Source: Notospermus geniculatus
Lineage: Eukaryota; Nemertea; Pilidiophora; Heteronemertea; Lineidae
Assembly: GCA_002633025.1 (NCBI GenBank)
Contig: NMRB01000944.1
Span: 98,852-162,851 of the forward strand
Direction of reading: 5' to 3'
DNA length: 64,000 nt
The position numbers and the translations under genes are program-made. The notes under the pieces were generated by a model. It worked only from the letters and a program-made list of their open reading frames with translations. It did no database searches and had not been told where the DNA came from. Within the stretch, counting starts at the first letter, position 1. Each line of letters begins with the position of its first letter. This document shows positions 10,756 to 22,727 of the stretch, piece after piece.

Positions 10756-13700
10756 TGTGCCAAACTTCCAGTTCTGAGTATTCAAAGCAAAACTTCTCCT
10801 CCGTAGGGTGTTTGAGAATCACAGCACCGAACTATGATGAAGATAACAGTTCAATATTCGGGATTATGTTTCCTCTGTAATACCATGTACTAGTGTTATA
10901 GAAAAGCTGAGACACTTGCCGCAGGTACGTTTCTGGAGAATACGTTTTTGGGTAATTTGTATATTATATTGCCCTTTTCTCGTCATTGGGCACTTTTTCT
11001 CACGAATCCAAAAGTGTGAAGTAGTAATTCCCACAACACTTGTCAGCGAAACAGAGAGAACTCGACTGAGATATAAGTCTATCAACAACTCGAAATTATT
11101 TCATCAGATTGTTCGCGGCAGTGACGTCATTCAAATCGCTGCACTGATGACGTTGAAAATCATTCAAAATGGTAATTCCATCAATGACTAAACGTTTTGT
11201 TTATAGAGCTTTTTTGCATAGACTTACATTTCAGAAGAACTTCTGTACATAATCATCCAGTTATAGAAATGCACAGGTTCGTTGTTCCAGTGCCGTGATT
11301 ATTTTTTCAATGCACTGTGGCCATACATCGATGTATGTCAGTAAGTCTAAACGGTGGGAAACTGCAGCAATCTCTGCTTCCATTTTATACCACCTAGACT
11401 CACTTTAATATGTTTTGTTATGACAATCAAATATCAGGGGACAGAGATTGCTGCAGCCTCGCCAGTGAGTATACCTGTTGTAAAACGCGTTAAGACCTTC
11501 CATTGCAAGCCTTGAAATAACCAAATCTGGAGGATTACAATCACATGCACATTGTACCCAGCTTTTTATCCATCCTTCAAACAACCATGTAACGACCTTC
11601 TCAACTTTCTCTAACCGACATCTATGACATCCATGAAGTTAGTTAGACGGAATATGTTCTTCATGCTATTTGTGATACGGTCTCGGAAAACTCTTCCCTA
11701 TCTCCCAGCCATGGCAAGGCCTCTAGTCCTGATCCTGTGGCGATGTTGTCAGCTACTGACTGGGCACCTTGCATAACAAGGCCACAATACCACAAACAAA
11801 GAGAGTCAGGCTATGTGCTGTAATACTAAAGTAGTCTTCAGACCCTATTCATGGAGACATGGAGGGTTTTCTTAGACCGCCTCACATTTACCTCAACAAT
11901 TAACCCGAATATCGAGGTGTACTGCTCAACACTCTAATTAAAAGTCGCCATCCTTCGAACAGACTTTTACTAACAGTTTGGAGCCTTTGTAGAGCTTGCT
12001 ACCGAATGAGACACAAAAGGTAAGTGGTGACTCACTGTACTTTGATCTGGGGTAGCATTGTGCAAGCGTCAGCGGGATCTCATGGCCTTAATTAGAAATC
12101 CATGCTAATTAGCACCATAATCGTATCAAGGATGGATTAAATTCACCATATTTCTGTGAACTATCCTTCACCTAATTCGCTCTGATCTCGAACTCAGCAA
12201 TGATACATCCAGTATTGTAAGTCACGAACGTCGAGACGAAGTGCATGTGAGTCTCGTATCTAACATTAAACAGTGGTAATCGTATGCCGACCAATTTAAG
12301 GGGAAGAAAGAAAACCTCCCCAGACCTACCCTTATCCCAAGAGTGGGCGCACGTGGTGAACCAATTGCTTCTCGCCAACATTGGCTTTCTTAATCAAGCT
12401 GGCACCGATGTGTCTATTTAATAAGTTCTTTCGGGAATATAAAGGGAAGAGCATGAACATCTCGGCTTCTAATCAAACCCACTCCGCTAAGACTTGTTTT
12501 GTATCTTGCTACGTGGATAATCACAATTTCTGTTTCATCAATGCTTTTCTACGAAGCCACTTGTAGAAGCTTCTTACGGGAGATTAGACTCAGCAAAATG
12601 GCTAATATTTCTTCGGTTTAACTGGCTGTGATGTCAATTTCGACAGCGCTAAATGACGCTCTTGGTTCAAGCTCGCGATTACTGAGACTTACAGATTCGT
12701 TGTTAAGTACTCCATGACATGATGAAAGCTGTAGAAACTTTCCACCGAAAGTTAGATGTAACTTTCATTTCACCGTCATCAAGGCTTCTAGCAATGTTTC
12801 TTTACGTTACTTACAATGCGCAGATGCATCATTACTTAAAATGCGCAAGTATAACTGGGTGCGGATTGGAAACCGAAAGTTTCCACCACATCGAATGGTG
12901 CTAGAAATATAAGCTATGCATATTAATCTAATATGATATTATGTGGCTCTAGGTGAGTCCCCCAGTTACCCATTCCCAACATCCAATGTTAAAGGATTTC
13001 ACTTTAGAAACCACCACAGCCAGTTAAATGTGATAAATGAGGCCATATTTGACGGTTCTTAATTTACGAATGGAATAAGTTGGCAGATCTGACATTACTA
13101 ACTTAGGTACGCCATTTGGTTGCCTTTAACGTTCCACCGTTGTGTATTGGTTTTTGTTCTGAGCTCTGGAACCATAAAGTATGCGGGGGTGTTTCAGAAT
13201 GCAGGATTTTATCCCGTGTTTTATTACAGAAATTCGGAGAGCAACCGAATAAAAAAACTTAAGCGTTTGTCTTGTATCCGTGATATTTATCAAACTCCCG
13301 GATCAAACTACGCCGACAATCTGAATTTCTACCATGATTTCATGAAGCAGTAGATGTGGGGTCACCTCAAGCCAGTTTAGTTCCAACTCTCCTGTGTTTC
13401 ACCAACACAACAAACCAGTTTATGGCACCGTGTACATAGCTAGACCACTTGTTGACGTTTTCCAACCATCTCCCAACAATTTGTCCCCACTGGTTAACCT
13501 CAAGATCCCCTGCATTGCTATCGGTGTGCGACTAGCTACTTGGACTCTGGTACAATGTGCATGTGAAGTAAGACGAAAGTGGCGAATTTTCTGTGTAAAT
13601 AACTATATTTTGGGTGATGAAATATTTGAAGTGGCATACGACACGCATTGGGAGGTTTATTTGCAACACCATGGTACTGTTCTTGTTTGAGACGGAATTA

Positions 13701-14043
13701 AATATTTTTTCTGTAAAATCACGTCGTCGTCTTTCTTAAACAAGGCAATACCCGTTTGGGGAACTGCTAAATTCATGCGAGACGCACGCATCACCACGTC
13801 ATTTGCAGCGCTTGGGGCACGTAATAGCGAGGTTAAGATCTGGTACGACTCCCACTCCCGCTCCGACTCCAAGGTGCTAAAATTTGGGTTTTTCAAGTCG
13901 GAGATAAATTAACCACCCAGACTGGTTCCATTCGTGAATGAGGTAAACACCATTGCTTTGGAAAACCCCGTTGCATTTGATGGCGTAGTTCCCCCCCCCC
14001 CAAAAAACGGAATCCTCTGGAGTCAGAGTCGAGACTCGGAACT
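10756..14043. other. Intergenic, no recognised gene
   Basis: No protein family or RNA gene was recognised. A perfect 15-bp inverted repeat (CTGCAGCAATCTCTG) lies at 11362-11376 and 11442-11456. A TGACGTCA at 11122-11129 sits in a 17-base match to the MITE at 14195-14353, possibly a worn fragment of that family. Open frames at 13120-13353 and 13394-13690 look non-coding. Confidence 0.5.
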
Positions 14044-14192
14044 NNNNNNNNNNNNNNNNNNNNNNNNNNNNNNNNNNNNNNNNNNNNNNNNNNNNNNNNN
14101 NNNNNNNNNNNNNNNNNNNNNNNNNNNNNNNNNNNNNNNNNNNNNNNNNNNNNNNNNNNNNNNNNNNNNNNNNNNNNNNNNNNNNNNNNNNN
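14044..14192. other. Assembly gap (149 Ns)
   Basis: A run of 149 Ns abuts the left end of the MITE at 14195. The gap may hide further copies or a longer palindromic element, since inverted repeats often break assemblies. Confidence 0.99.
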
Positions 14193-14194
14193 TC

Positions 14195-14353
14195 TATAGA
14201 GGAACTTCACGTGACGTCATCATTGACGTCATAATTCGCACGTCAGCCATGTTGGACGTCATCTGAAGCTACGAATGCGTTGGACGTAACGTCCAGCATG
14301 GCGGCATCTCGTCGCGGCAGTGACGTCACAATCGTCAGTGGGATTCCCCTATA
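14195..14353. mobile_element. TATAGAGG-type MITE, copy A
   Basis: The left end is TATAGAGGAACTTCACGTGA. The right end, read in reverse, is TATAGGGGAATCCCACTGAC, giving imperfect terminal inverted repeats. Inside, GCCATGTTGGACGT pairs with ACGTCCAGCATGGC, so much of the 159 bp can fold back. Perfect TGACGTCA palindromes lie at 14212-14219, 14224-14231 and 14321-14328. It is related by its ends and motif content to the elements at 19285 and 37117. There is no coding capacity. Confidence 0.75.
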
Positions 14354-15049
14354 GGCGATAGAGAGGGAGAACAAATCATCAACGGATTTTGGGAAAATGA
14401 ACCTGCAGCGTTTGCTCTGAAGGCCGACTGAGGTGCATCTACTAGTACGTGCATGTACTGTACAGCCGATACTGAGCCAATATTTTTGCTATACGTTCAC
14501 CTTCGTTAACTTGAATTCCACAGTAAAGATGCATGCAGACCGAGTTGCACAAGACGTAAAAAAAGTCCCCCGCCCATTCCGTGTCAAGGTACTAATTACT
14601 GAAATCCAAGAACACCCGGCAGACGTATAATTGAGTCATTTCTACACAGAATCTTACAGAATATTCTAATGCTATAAGAACATTGCAGAAAGATCGAGAG
14701 ACAAAGCTGTTATTATCTAATAACGATTTTCTTTATCACGAGTGATGGCGTACGGTGATAACGACAAGATGACTTACTGAGAAGACTTTCAGCTGCTTGG
14801 CCTTTTGAGCTCCGAACCCTTGAAAATGCAACAGCCATTGTTAAGACCATAAATGGGACGTTTCTATGGATGCTTATAAAGACGGACTGCTCCAAGGACC
14901 GGAGATTCGTTTCCGTTCATTTAGCCGTTTAGAATATACGAGAACTCGCAATCATCATCCACGCCAAGCACAGGGAAAAGTCAGAACGTTTGGGCACCGG
15001 GAGGCGAGGCCTTTAGTACAACAGCGAGGGAAGGAAGAAAGTGACAACA
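14354..15049. other. Intergenic, nothing recognised
   Basis: Short, mutually overlapping open frames only. No repeat unit or structured RNA was identified. Confidence 0.45.
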
Positions 15050-15148
15050 GTTACTGAGGTCTCGGGTTCGAATCGAGGCGTTGCGTGGTGCTGAAGACGA
15101 CCTTTCTTTAACATCGCAGGTTTCTCCGGAGGCCCCAGTTTCCTCCAG
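15050..15148 (+). mobile_element. SINE-like fragment with a Pol III B box
   Basis: GGTTCGAATC at 15065-15074 is a good tRNA-type B box. It is followed by GCAGGTTTCTCCGGAGGCCC and a CAGTTTCCTCC tail, an arrangement typical of tRNA-derived SINE bodies. I could not find a convincing A box or a tRNA cloverleaf upstream, so this is a SINE relic, not a tRNA gene. Its 3' end is cut off by the MITE starting at 15149. Confidence 0.5.
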
Positions 15149-15279
15149 TACACTGTTAGAAAAAACAGAAGATTCTACAGATGCAATGCCAAGTGGCTCC
15201 TGTAATTTCGCAGAAAATGCTTGAAACTCTGCTGCCAGAAAATTCTGTTAAATTCTTCTGTTTTTTTTCTAACAGTGTA
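15149..15279. mobile_element. MITE with TACACTGTTAGAAAAAA termini
   Basis: The left end reads TACACTGTTAGAAAAAACAG and the right end, reversed, reads TACACTGTTAGAAAAAAAAC. The similarity continues through CAGAAGA. The terminal TA on each side fits a TA target site. At about 130 bp with no coding capacity, it is a non-autonomous DNA element, inserted at the end of a SINE-like tail. Confidence 0.8.
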
Positions 15280-17183
15280 CTACTCATTGATTAAAAGCTG
15301 TAATAGCCTCGGTTGGCCTTTTTACTGCTATGATCAAGATCGTAGTCCGAACTTGCAGACTTACTCTCATGATTCAACAACGTTCAAGAAAGGAGGATAT
15401 CAGAGATTACTTGACAACTGCAGCAGAAACAACATCAAGTGTAAAAAGGCATCCAGAAATGCCAAATGCTAACGATGCAATGTCAATATTTTCTTATGGC
15501 GCATCGGCAAACGGCATCAATCATACCATCATGAGAATGACAGCTCATAGTTTTATGGGGCCAACGTCAATTAGTCACGTCTCTACCATATTACTTTTTC
15601 TGTACTTGTCATATTTTGTCAATCACCGCAGGATTTGTTATGCTAAACTAAACAAGTTCTTTTCCAACAGTTTTCCTAACAAATAACGGAGTACGACGAT
15701 GTAGCGCCAAATAATTACCAAATGGTGGGGAAACGAAAGCTTTGCTAAAACAGATTTCATCTTCGTCAAATCTGTGATATAAGAAACGAAAGGAGAAGAT
15801 CCGATTCCGAATAGAGGCGCTTAATATGATACACGTTTTTAAAGAAGAGCGGTTCACTGGGTGTCGTATAACACAGACAGGATAAGATTAATATCTACTT
15901 AAAAACCAATCAGTGGAAACTGTATTCCTTTTCTGAATTTATCCTGTACGAGACTGATGATGAGGGAATCCGGTTCCTCTTTCCAGAAGCATTATAAGGA
16001 TGATTCTGTTCGTTCTGGTACCATAATATACAACCCTGACACTAATATTTTCTGCTAGAAAAATACGGGTTTGTCGCTGGTAAAAACGAACGACAATTAA
16101 CGTTACCGATAAAACCTAATGAGATCATTTATTTCAAATTTCAGGTTTGCAAAATGTACGAAATTCGCCGAAGCATCACATGATTGGCGACAGAACATAT
16201 TGTGTTTGTATGTTGCCATCAGGGCCGAAGCCATAGCATTATTGGCCTGTAAGTATGGAAGAGGCCATCTCGAACTACTCATCTCAAGCTACTCACTGAA
16301 AAAAATCAAGTCTGCAAGCACTTGATAACTCGTGTCGACGTGGACATCGTTAACTGACTTTTTTTCCAGATGCCGAGCCTATTTCGATTAAGAACCAGTG
16401 AAGTCGTCTTCCCAAAGCTTCTTCTTGTTTTAGCAAATGTCATCCGACGTATTGCTTTTCAAGCACGATACGATCTGACTCTATTTGACATGAACGAAGC
16501 GATTCTGGTCACGCAGCGGATACATAGCCATCATGTCAGCAACAGCATGCAAGAAAAAAGGCATCAATCGAATGATATCAATTTCTAAGTATTGTTTTAT
16601 CGTCACGATCGCTGCAGCCATTTGCGCCGATCGCCCTAAGAAGGATGAGAAAAATTGGATAAAAGATATTGGTCATCTTAAGCTTGGTATTAGTTGGTTA
16701 TTACTTTTGCCTCATCGGCGCCAGAAGAACTGCTACAGCAAGATACCAGCAGGCCGTCATGTCCAACACAACATGATCACTTGACAGCGAGATCATTTCG
16801 GGAAATGTCCACTTCCAAGCGGATTTTTCCAAGAGGCTGTTTTCCGTCATATGCGCATTTATTGGAATTAAATCGTAATTACAGAGCGAAATAAGCTGAA
16901 CCCTGTCCGGTCGGCCAGTGGGAGTGGTCAGTGGCCAATTGGCTAATGGGGGCGAAAAGATATTAAACACAGCAGAGACTTATAGACGGCGAGGAGAGTG
17001 ATTGCAGTAAAGTATATTTGGTGACTACCATGTCCATCAGTTGATTCATTTGGCTAAAAGTCATATTCAAAATGAGAAACTTGTCAATTGAGGTGCTCTC
17101 CGAGCTGTAACAGGATCTTCCTGACGGATAATGCCGCCGCCTTTACTATAGTACCATTACCTGTACACTACCTGTAGCTAACA
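15280..17183. other. Intergenic, no recognised gene
   Basis: Several open frames of 60-120 codons occur (for example 15330-15686), but none shows a domain, splice context or composition that supports coding. No repeats were seen. Confidence 0.45.
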
Positions 17184-17317
17184 ATAGAGAGTTTTCGCAA
17201 AGCCCCCGAAACGCTAACGCGAACGCCAAACCCATTGTTCGGTGCCACGAAGAGAGCACCGAACAAAAGGATAGAAGTTGGCGTTGGCGTCTCGGGGGCT
17301 TTGCGAAAACTCTATAT
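17184..17317. mobile_element. MITE with AGAGTTTTCGCAAAGCCCCC termini
   Basis: The inverted termini share GTTTTCGCAAAGCCCCCGA, then a diverging GC-rich stretch (ACGCTAACGCGAACGCC against GACGCCAACGCC). The loop holds a second perfect 11-bp inverted repeat, TTGTTCGGTGC/GCACCGAACAA. The whole element can form a hairpin within a hairpin. The sequence CCTGTAG occurs just outside both ends, but I cannot define a clean target duplication. It is non-coding. Confidence 0.8.
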
Positions 17318-19284
17318 TACCTGTAGTACACTAACTTCTATGGATAAGACAATCGGACATGCTTTCTTTCCATTTCACGGTTGCTTCAAACCCACGAAAG
17401 ACATTTATGACAAGTTACCATATATGGCAACACTTAGTTAATTTGAAACAAGCATCCTCATAGAGATGAAAGAGAAAGGTCAGTATCCAGCTTCTGGCGA
17501 TGAGATGAACGCAACACGGGCCAGTAATAGAATTATACAGAGACGAGCGTCCTTCACAGATTAAGATCGGTTGTCAAGATTCAATTGCGATGAGTCTGTG
17601 AGTCAGGGAGTTTCTCGTAAGACACGTGAACTTTAGAGTTGAATGTATCTGGTGTCAAAATACACTGCAGTGATTAGGAATATTGGAAACTGAATCTTCA
17701 GTGTTGTAAGACGATTTGACACAGCAACAGGAACAATAATGAATGAACTTGGGTTGGATACAGTCATTGGATTAGCACTGTATTTAACTGTATTCTATTT
17801 CTGCAGTTGATTCGCACCGGAGATCATGACGTCACTCAAGCAAGAAGAACTATGGGGATACAATGTTGTTGAGGCCCTGGTTAAACGACTTACAGGATGT
17901 TATGAGGATTGAAGAAATGAGAAGTTGTAAAACCAACCACTTGGATTTGGCAAAAAGTTGGCGCTTGATTCACCGTTTACACTCTGCTGGGAAGAATGCA
18001 CAAAGATCATGCATATGACTGGCTTGTGGTCAGAGGACACAAAAAAGCGCTTCTTTTACGAGTGAGTGGCTCATCTTTCGATGATTCGGACGGTGGTGGT
18101 ACAGAGAAACAGAAGAGAGGAATACAGTTCATCGAATGAAGAACCAAAAAACCTTGTGTCGTGGGACTTGCATGTAAACAAGTTGTAAGGGATTGGTGTT
18201 GTAGATAAGCAACTGGGGACTAGAAAGCTGGTGGAGTCAAAGCCATGAGGACCTAGCTCAGCTGAGGTTGAAATCTAGGATGATTCACTCCTCTGTCCCT
18301 CGCTGTAAGGTGCCAGCAACTCTTGATTTCATTAACAGTTGGCCATTAGGAAGGAATGGCTTGGCAGATGTCGTGACTTCATATTCATCACCTGAAGCTT
18401 CTTTATTGTTTTGAATTATAGATGAAGAACTTGATGAATTAGCCTCGATGTAATCCACTGAACAAGGCGAAGCGCTGGTCCTAATCGACCTTAGAGAAAA
18501 AAGGAGATTAAAGTAATAACATAGCGCCACTGGTTCATTATCTATTTATGATAAGTGACTTCATGGCTCTTGATAATAGATTCTTCTTCTATAGGAAGGT
18601 GTTTTAGGGTCGGGCAAGAGTCGTTTGGTCGGTTGGATAATTGAGTTGCGCAGAAGGGACGAGGCATGACATAGGTCAGAGTCATGACGACAGTACAGAT
18701 AGGCCTCAGTTTAGGTATCCATGAGGACTACAGAAACGTTATGAATACAGTCTATGAAGGTATAACCACCACTTAACGAAGTGGTCACTGTATGTACCTT
18801 TCAGGTTGACACATACATGACGTGAAGTGAAAGCGTGAAATGGGGATAACATTCCCCGACTATCCCTGTGTGTCTGAAAGCATTTCCAATGCCATCACTT
18901 AGTAATATCATCCACAGGGTATTAGCAGCTTTGAAGTGTGATACGTCACGTTGTTGCTGCATTCAGCATCAGCAGCGGGGGTCAGTTTACTAAGAGATAC
19001 TCCCGTCTTAATTAGGGAGGGTGATGGAAGGTTTGGGTTTATAAGGAATGGTCGGTATGGTCGAGGGAAGTTTGATGTATATTTACACTGTAAAGACTTG
19101 ACCACGACAACAGATATCCAATGTTGGTAAAGCTGGCAGCTCATCTTATACAAATCCATGACTCCTGTCCGTGAGCGATGTCGGCCAACATGTAACTCAC
19201 ACAGAGAGGAAGTTTGTCTTACCAGCTTCAGCACGTCCTGAAGCTGGAGCGGGAGTGCTTTTCGTAATCAGCATCATTGGTTCC
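17318..19284. other. Intergenic, no recognised gene
   Basis: No gene or transposon was recognised. The minus-strand open frame at 18285-18530 carries a serine run and no known domain. A short stem (ACCACTT/AAGTGGT) occurs near 18770. Confidence 0.45.
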
Positions 19285-19517
19285 TATATTAAAGGTTCTT
19301 CACTGACGTCACAACGGCCACGTGACTGCAAAGAATCGGCCATGTTGGCTGTCAAATGGCTGGCGATGACGTCAAAAGTATAACGTCATGACATTTAGAC
19401 GTCAGGATCTGTGTGTTGACGCTGTGTTCATGCCGTGACGTCGGTTGACATTTTGACGGGCAAAATGGCTGCATCGTGTCGTCATGGAAATGTGACGTCA
19501 CGTGAAGAACCTCTATA
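19285..19517. mobile_element. TATAGAGG-type MITE, copy B
   Basis: The right end reversed is TATAGAGGTTCTTCACGTGA; the left end carries AAAGGTTCTTCACTGACGTC. The arms stay loosely complementary inward (GCCATGTTGGCTGTCAAATG against GCCATTTTGCCCGTCAAAAT), so the 233-bp element is a long imperfect palindrome. Perfect TGACGTCA sites lie at 19304-19311, 19367-19374 and 19493-19500. It aligns through most of its length, at roughly 85% by eye, with the outer element at 37117-37511. Confidence 0.85.
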
Positions 19518-21480
19518 CATCTCTAGCGGACAGGCTTCCCGTTCTTTTGAAAAACATGACCAGAAGAATAGAAATCTCTTCACGGAAAAAACTCGATTGG
19601 CTTCCACATCGATGCGCCAATTAATGTCATTTTCTCCCCTGGTTAGCTTTTAATTTGAATTTAGCACATTTATTCGCCAATAACCGGGAATGCTTCACTG
19701 ACGTTCTATAGCATTTATGGCACAAACTGCGAAAATGCCGCAGCAACTAGGCAATGGACCGGCAACGGTGATCATCGTCCACGCCATCAATCATATACGA
19801 CAAGGTTATTAAGGAATTGAAACCCGCCATCGAGAAATGGCTAAAGTGAAAGCATTGGTGCTTAAGTCAAACTAGCTATTGGTGCATTCCGCCGCAGAGT
19901 TTGTGTACGGATAAGATCACCGCTTATGCTAACCAGTTAAAGACCAATTAGGGTTTTTGGTACGTTTTGATGTGATGCTATTCCGAGTCAGTTAGCACTT
20001 TGGAAGAAAGATGAGTCACCAGCGACTCGTTATGAGATAGAAGAAGAATGGCAATATAACTGGAGTATAATGGTGGCTTTGTTATGGCGGGCTATTGGAG
20101 CGGCTTGACACTGCCTCAAGCCGCCTCGCGCGACATGACGTCGCTCTATTAGCGACCGCAATCAAGTCAAGCCTTTCTAACTCGGAAAGTTCTTCGATTA
20201 TCTCACACTAACAAGAGTACAGATCTACACAGAGTACATTTACCCACCTTGTCAATTCATGTGGGGGTGAGATGGATATCAGATTTTACCACAGGTCAGA
20301 TGGTAATTATGGATTCATTTTATGACGGGACGGTGTGAACAAATGTGTGAAAGGAAAGAACGTACCCAAGAAAAGTGTCCGGCGAACTACGACTTTGTTG
20401 TTAATTAATCTCTGGTACGTACATGTACACTACTTACATACTTAGTTTTACGAAGCAACAAAAGCTGACACTCTTTCAGAGCTGTAGTCCTTTTCTCTGT
20501 TACATTGGGACTGTGTGTGTGTTCGAGCGTTAATGTACTGCAAAAACAAAACAAAAATAGAAGTGCACATGAATAAAATGTCATAATCCTTGAGATTCAA
20601 GGCTGCACGCTACATTGGAGTGCATAAGTAAGTAATAAGTAAGTAATAAGTAAGTAATAAGTGCAGAAGCGTCGAACCAGACAAAGACTGATGTAAACGT
20701 AGTTCTTTCCATACATCTAAAGTCGTAATATTGTTTGGGAGACCCGTTGTTTAATATCTCCCCCACAAAATTCCCCACTTTTTGCTAATTTTTGCTCTAC
20801 AAAGTTCGAATGCTTTTGTGCTGTGGTTGAGTTGTGTCCACATTCAAACAAGGAATATATGATAAACAGCACCAGCTATTATATTCTGAAGCGAAAGGAA
20901 AAAAAGAATCAAGGTTGTGCCCAATGGAGCTTTGATGTAAACATTAAAAGCCTACGAGTTATTGAAAATTTTTGTCGCCTGAGGCTAAAATTGGAAACGC
21001 TGGCATCCCATGGCAGGGTGACATTCTGCTGGAATTGGAAATTTCAACTTTGTCATTATTCGCTCTGCAGTAAAGAAACATGGACAATAGGCCTTGGCGC
21101 TTATCAATGTTGTGTAGGCTTAGTCGATATTTCAACCCAATGGATCCATTAGTTTGTAGTTTGTAAGCCTGAATATGATTGAATTCCTATAATGGTGTTC
21201 CTGATGGAACGTTGATAACGTCATGTCCATTTACAGCTTTTAACGATTGGCGTTTTCATCATTTTAAATCCTTTTTGCGAGTAGTTACAAACTCAGTGGA
21301 TATTTCTGCCCGCAGGACACGTCCCATTAAAAGATTTAGGTTTAATCCCAAAGTAAATCATATTCAATTTGACTTCTGTAATCAGGAACTCTCCCTGTTA
21401 AGAACATCACGTAGTCAGTCCCATCAGATCCTGAAATTTCAAATGCGCTCCTCCTGTGGCGAACAGTCTGATCTGTTAGG
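19518..21480. other. Intergenic, no recognised gene
   Basis: Only short open frames without domains are present. A simple repeat occurs at about 20625-20661. Confidence 0.45.
20625..20661. repeat. 11-bp simple repeat (GTAAGTAATAA)
   Basis: About three tandem copies of GTAAGTAATAA are present with no other context. Confidence 0.9.
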
Positions 21481-21756
21481 TGACCTTGACCTCTTTTCGT
21501 CGATATTCGGAAAGCTAAACGCCGACCTTGACCTTTAATCGATATTCAGAAAACTAAGGGCGACCTTGACCTTTATAGTCGATACACAGAAAGCTAAAGG
21601 GCGACCTTGATGTTTAGTAGATATTCAGAAACCAACCTTGACCTTTAGTCAATATTCAGAAAGTTAAAGGACGACCTTGACCTTTAGTCGATATTCAGAA
21701 AGTTAAAGGACGACCTTGACCTTTAGTCGATATTTGAAAGCTAAAGGACATTGACC
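21481..21756. repeat. Minisatellite of 33-42 bp units carrying nuclear-receptor half-sites
   Basis: About seven units start near 21481, 21523, 21561, 21602, 21635, 21672 and 21711, each carrying CGACCTTGACCTTTAGTCGA followed by TATTCAGAAAGTTAAAGG or a variant. On the minus strand the unit core reads AAAGGTCAAGGTCG, two adjacent AGGTCA-like half-sites. The first unit contains TCAAGGTCA on the minus strand, a perfect NR5A/ERR-type monomer site. Units vary in length and sequence, so the array is fairly old. Any regulatory role is inference. Confidence 0.9.
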
Positions 21757-21870
21757 TGTTGATGGAAGGACCGTACGTGTTCATATTGTCGAGAAAACAA
21801 TACTCTAGTTGTTCACCTTAATGTTCCTACGAGACGCCGAGCCAGGATGGAAAAAGTGCACGAAGCAGCC

Positions 21871-22726
21871 AATCCTCTTACATGTATAAAGACTAACCTT
21901 ATAAACAGAGTGTATTACAAATAGTAAAGTTCTAATCCTATAAAATCATTCGAATTGTGTTATTGTTTTTGCTTCATTTGACAAAGCCGATGGTGTATGC
22001 CTAGAGCAGACAAAATGGAAGCTTTTCAATTAAAGGATAAAAAAAAACAACATTATCTGCATTTCATATATTCGATAAGCTTGGTATTGATTGAAATAAA
22101 TCATTTTTTAAACCATTCTCCGTGGAACACAATGCACTGTGGGTAAGATTATGTTGATTGACAGGAGTCCATCTCATATTAACCCTTTGTAATTTGTAAA
22201 CTATGATGTGAAGAGAAAACTAATGGAACACTTCTTCCGTAGATCACAAATATTACTGTGACATTTAAGAGGTCTGCTTAATGAGTGCTTTCAGTAGATA
22301 CATTTACCATCTTAAAACCGTTTGGATCACGTATATATTCCTTTCTACGATTCCATGTTCAAACATAGATGACAGAAAATTGTCAAACAAGAAGACAATC
22401 ACACCTTATCACAGTAATGGTCGGCAGAGAATCCTATGCTCACAAAAACTTGCACAAACATTGTCAACCTTTAACAGGTACTGTACGTTTCAATAACTTG
22501 TTCCGAGACGCACCATACTTTTGCGATGGTTACCGCGCTGATAACCACTGGATGCTGCCGTCTCCACGTTCTAAATGCTTGGACATCATCTCAGCTTGCT
22601 AATGCTCCTTTTTCCATATCCTGATATCCAACATTGCTCGAAGCTCATATAACACTCAACAAACATTTCCGAGGGCTAACTTGAGAAGGTTTTACCGGGA
22701 GAAAAAAGCACAGGACACAAACATGC
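21871..22726. repeat. Tandem duplication 1, copy 1 (856 bp)
   Basis: This copy runs from AATCCTCTTACATG to ACACAAACATGC and repeats almost completely at 22728-23556. It differs by scattered substitutions and several small indels. Its open frames (22281-22496, 22369-22602) have counterparts in copy 2 but differ by indels and amino-acid changes, so they are not convincing genes. See the finding on the single-N junction. Confidence 0.95.
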
Positions 22727-22727
22727 N

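Noticed and set aside
15065-15074. tRNA gene suggested by GGTTCGAATC
   Set aside because: No acceptor stem, anticodon arm or A box could be assembled; better explained as a SINE B box.
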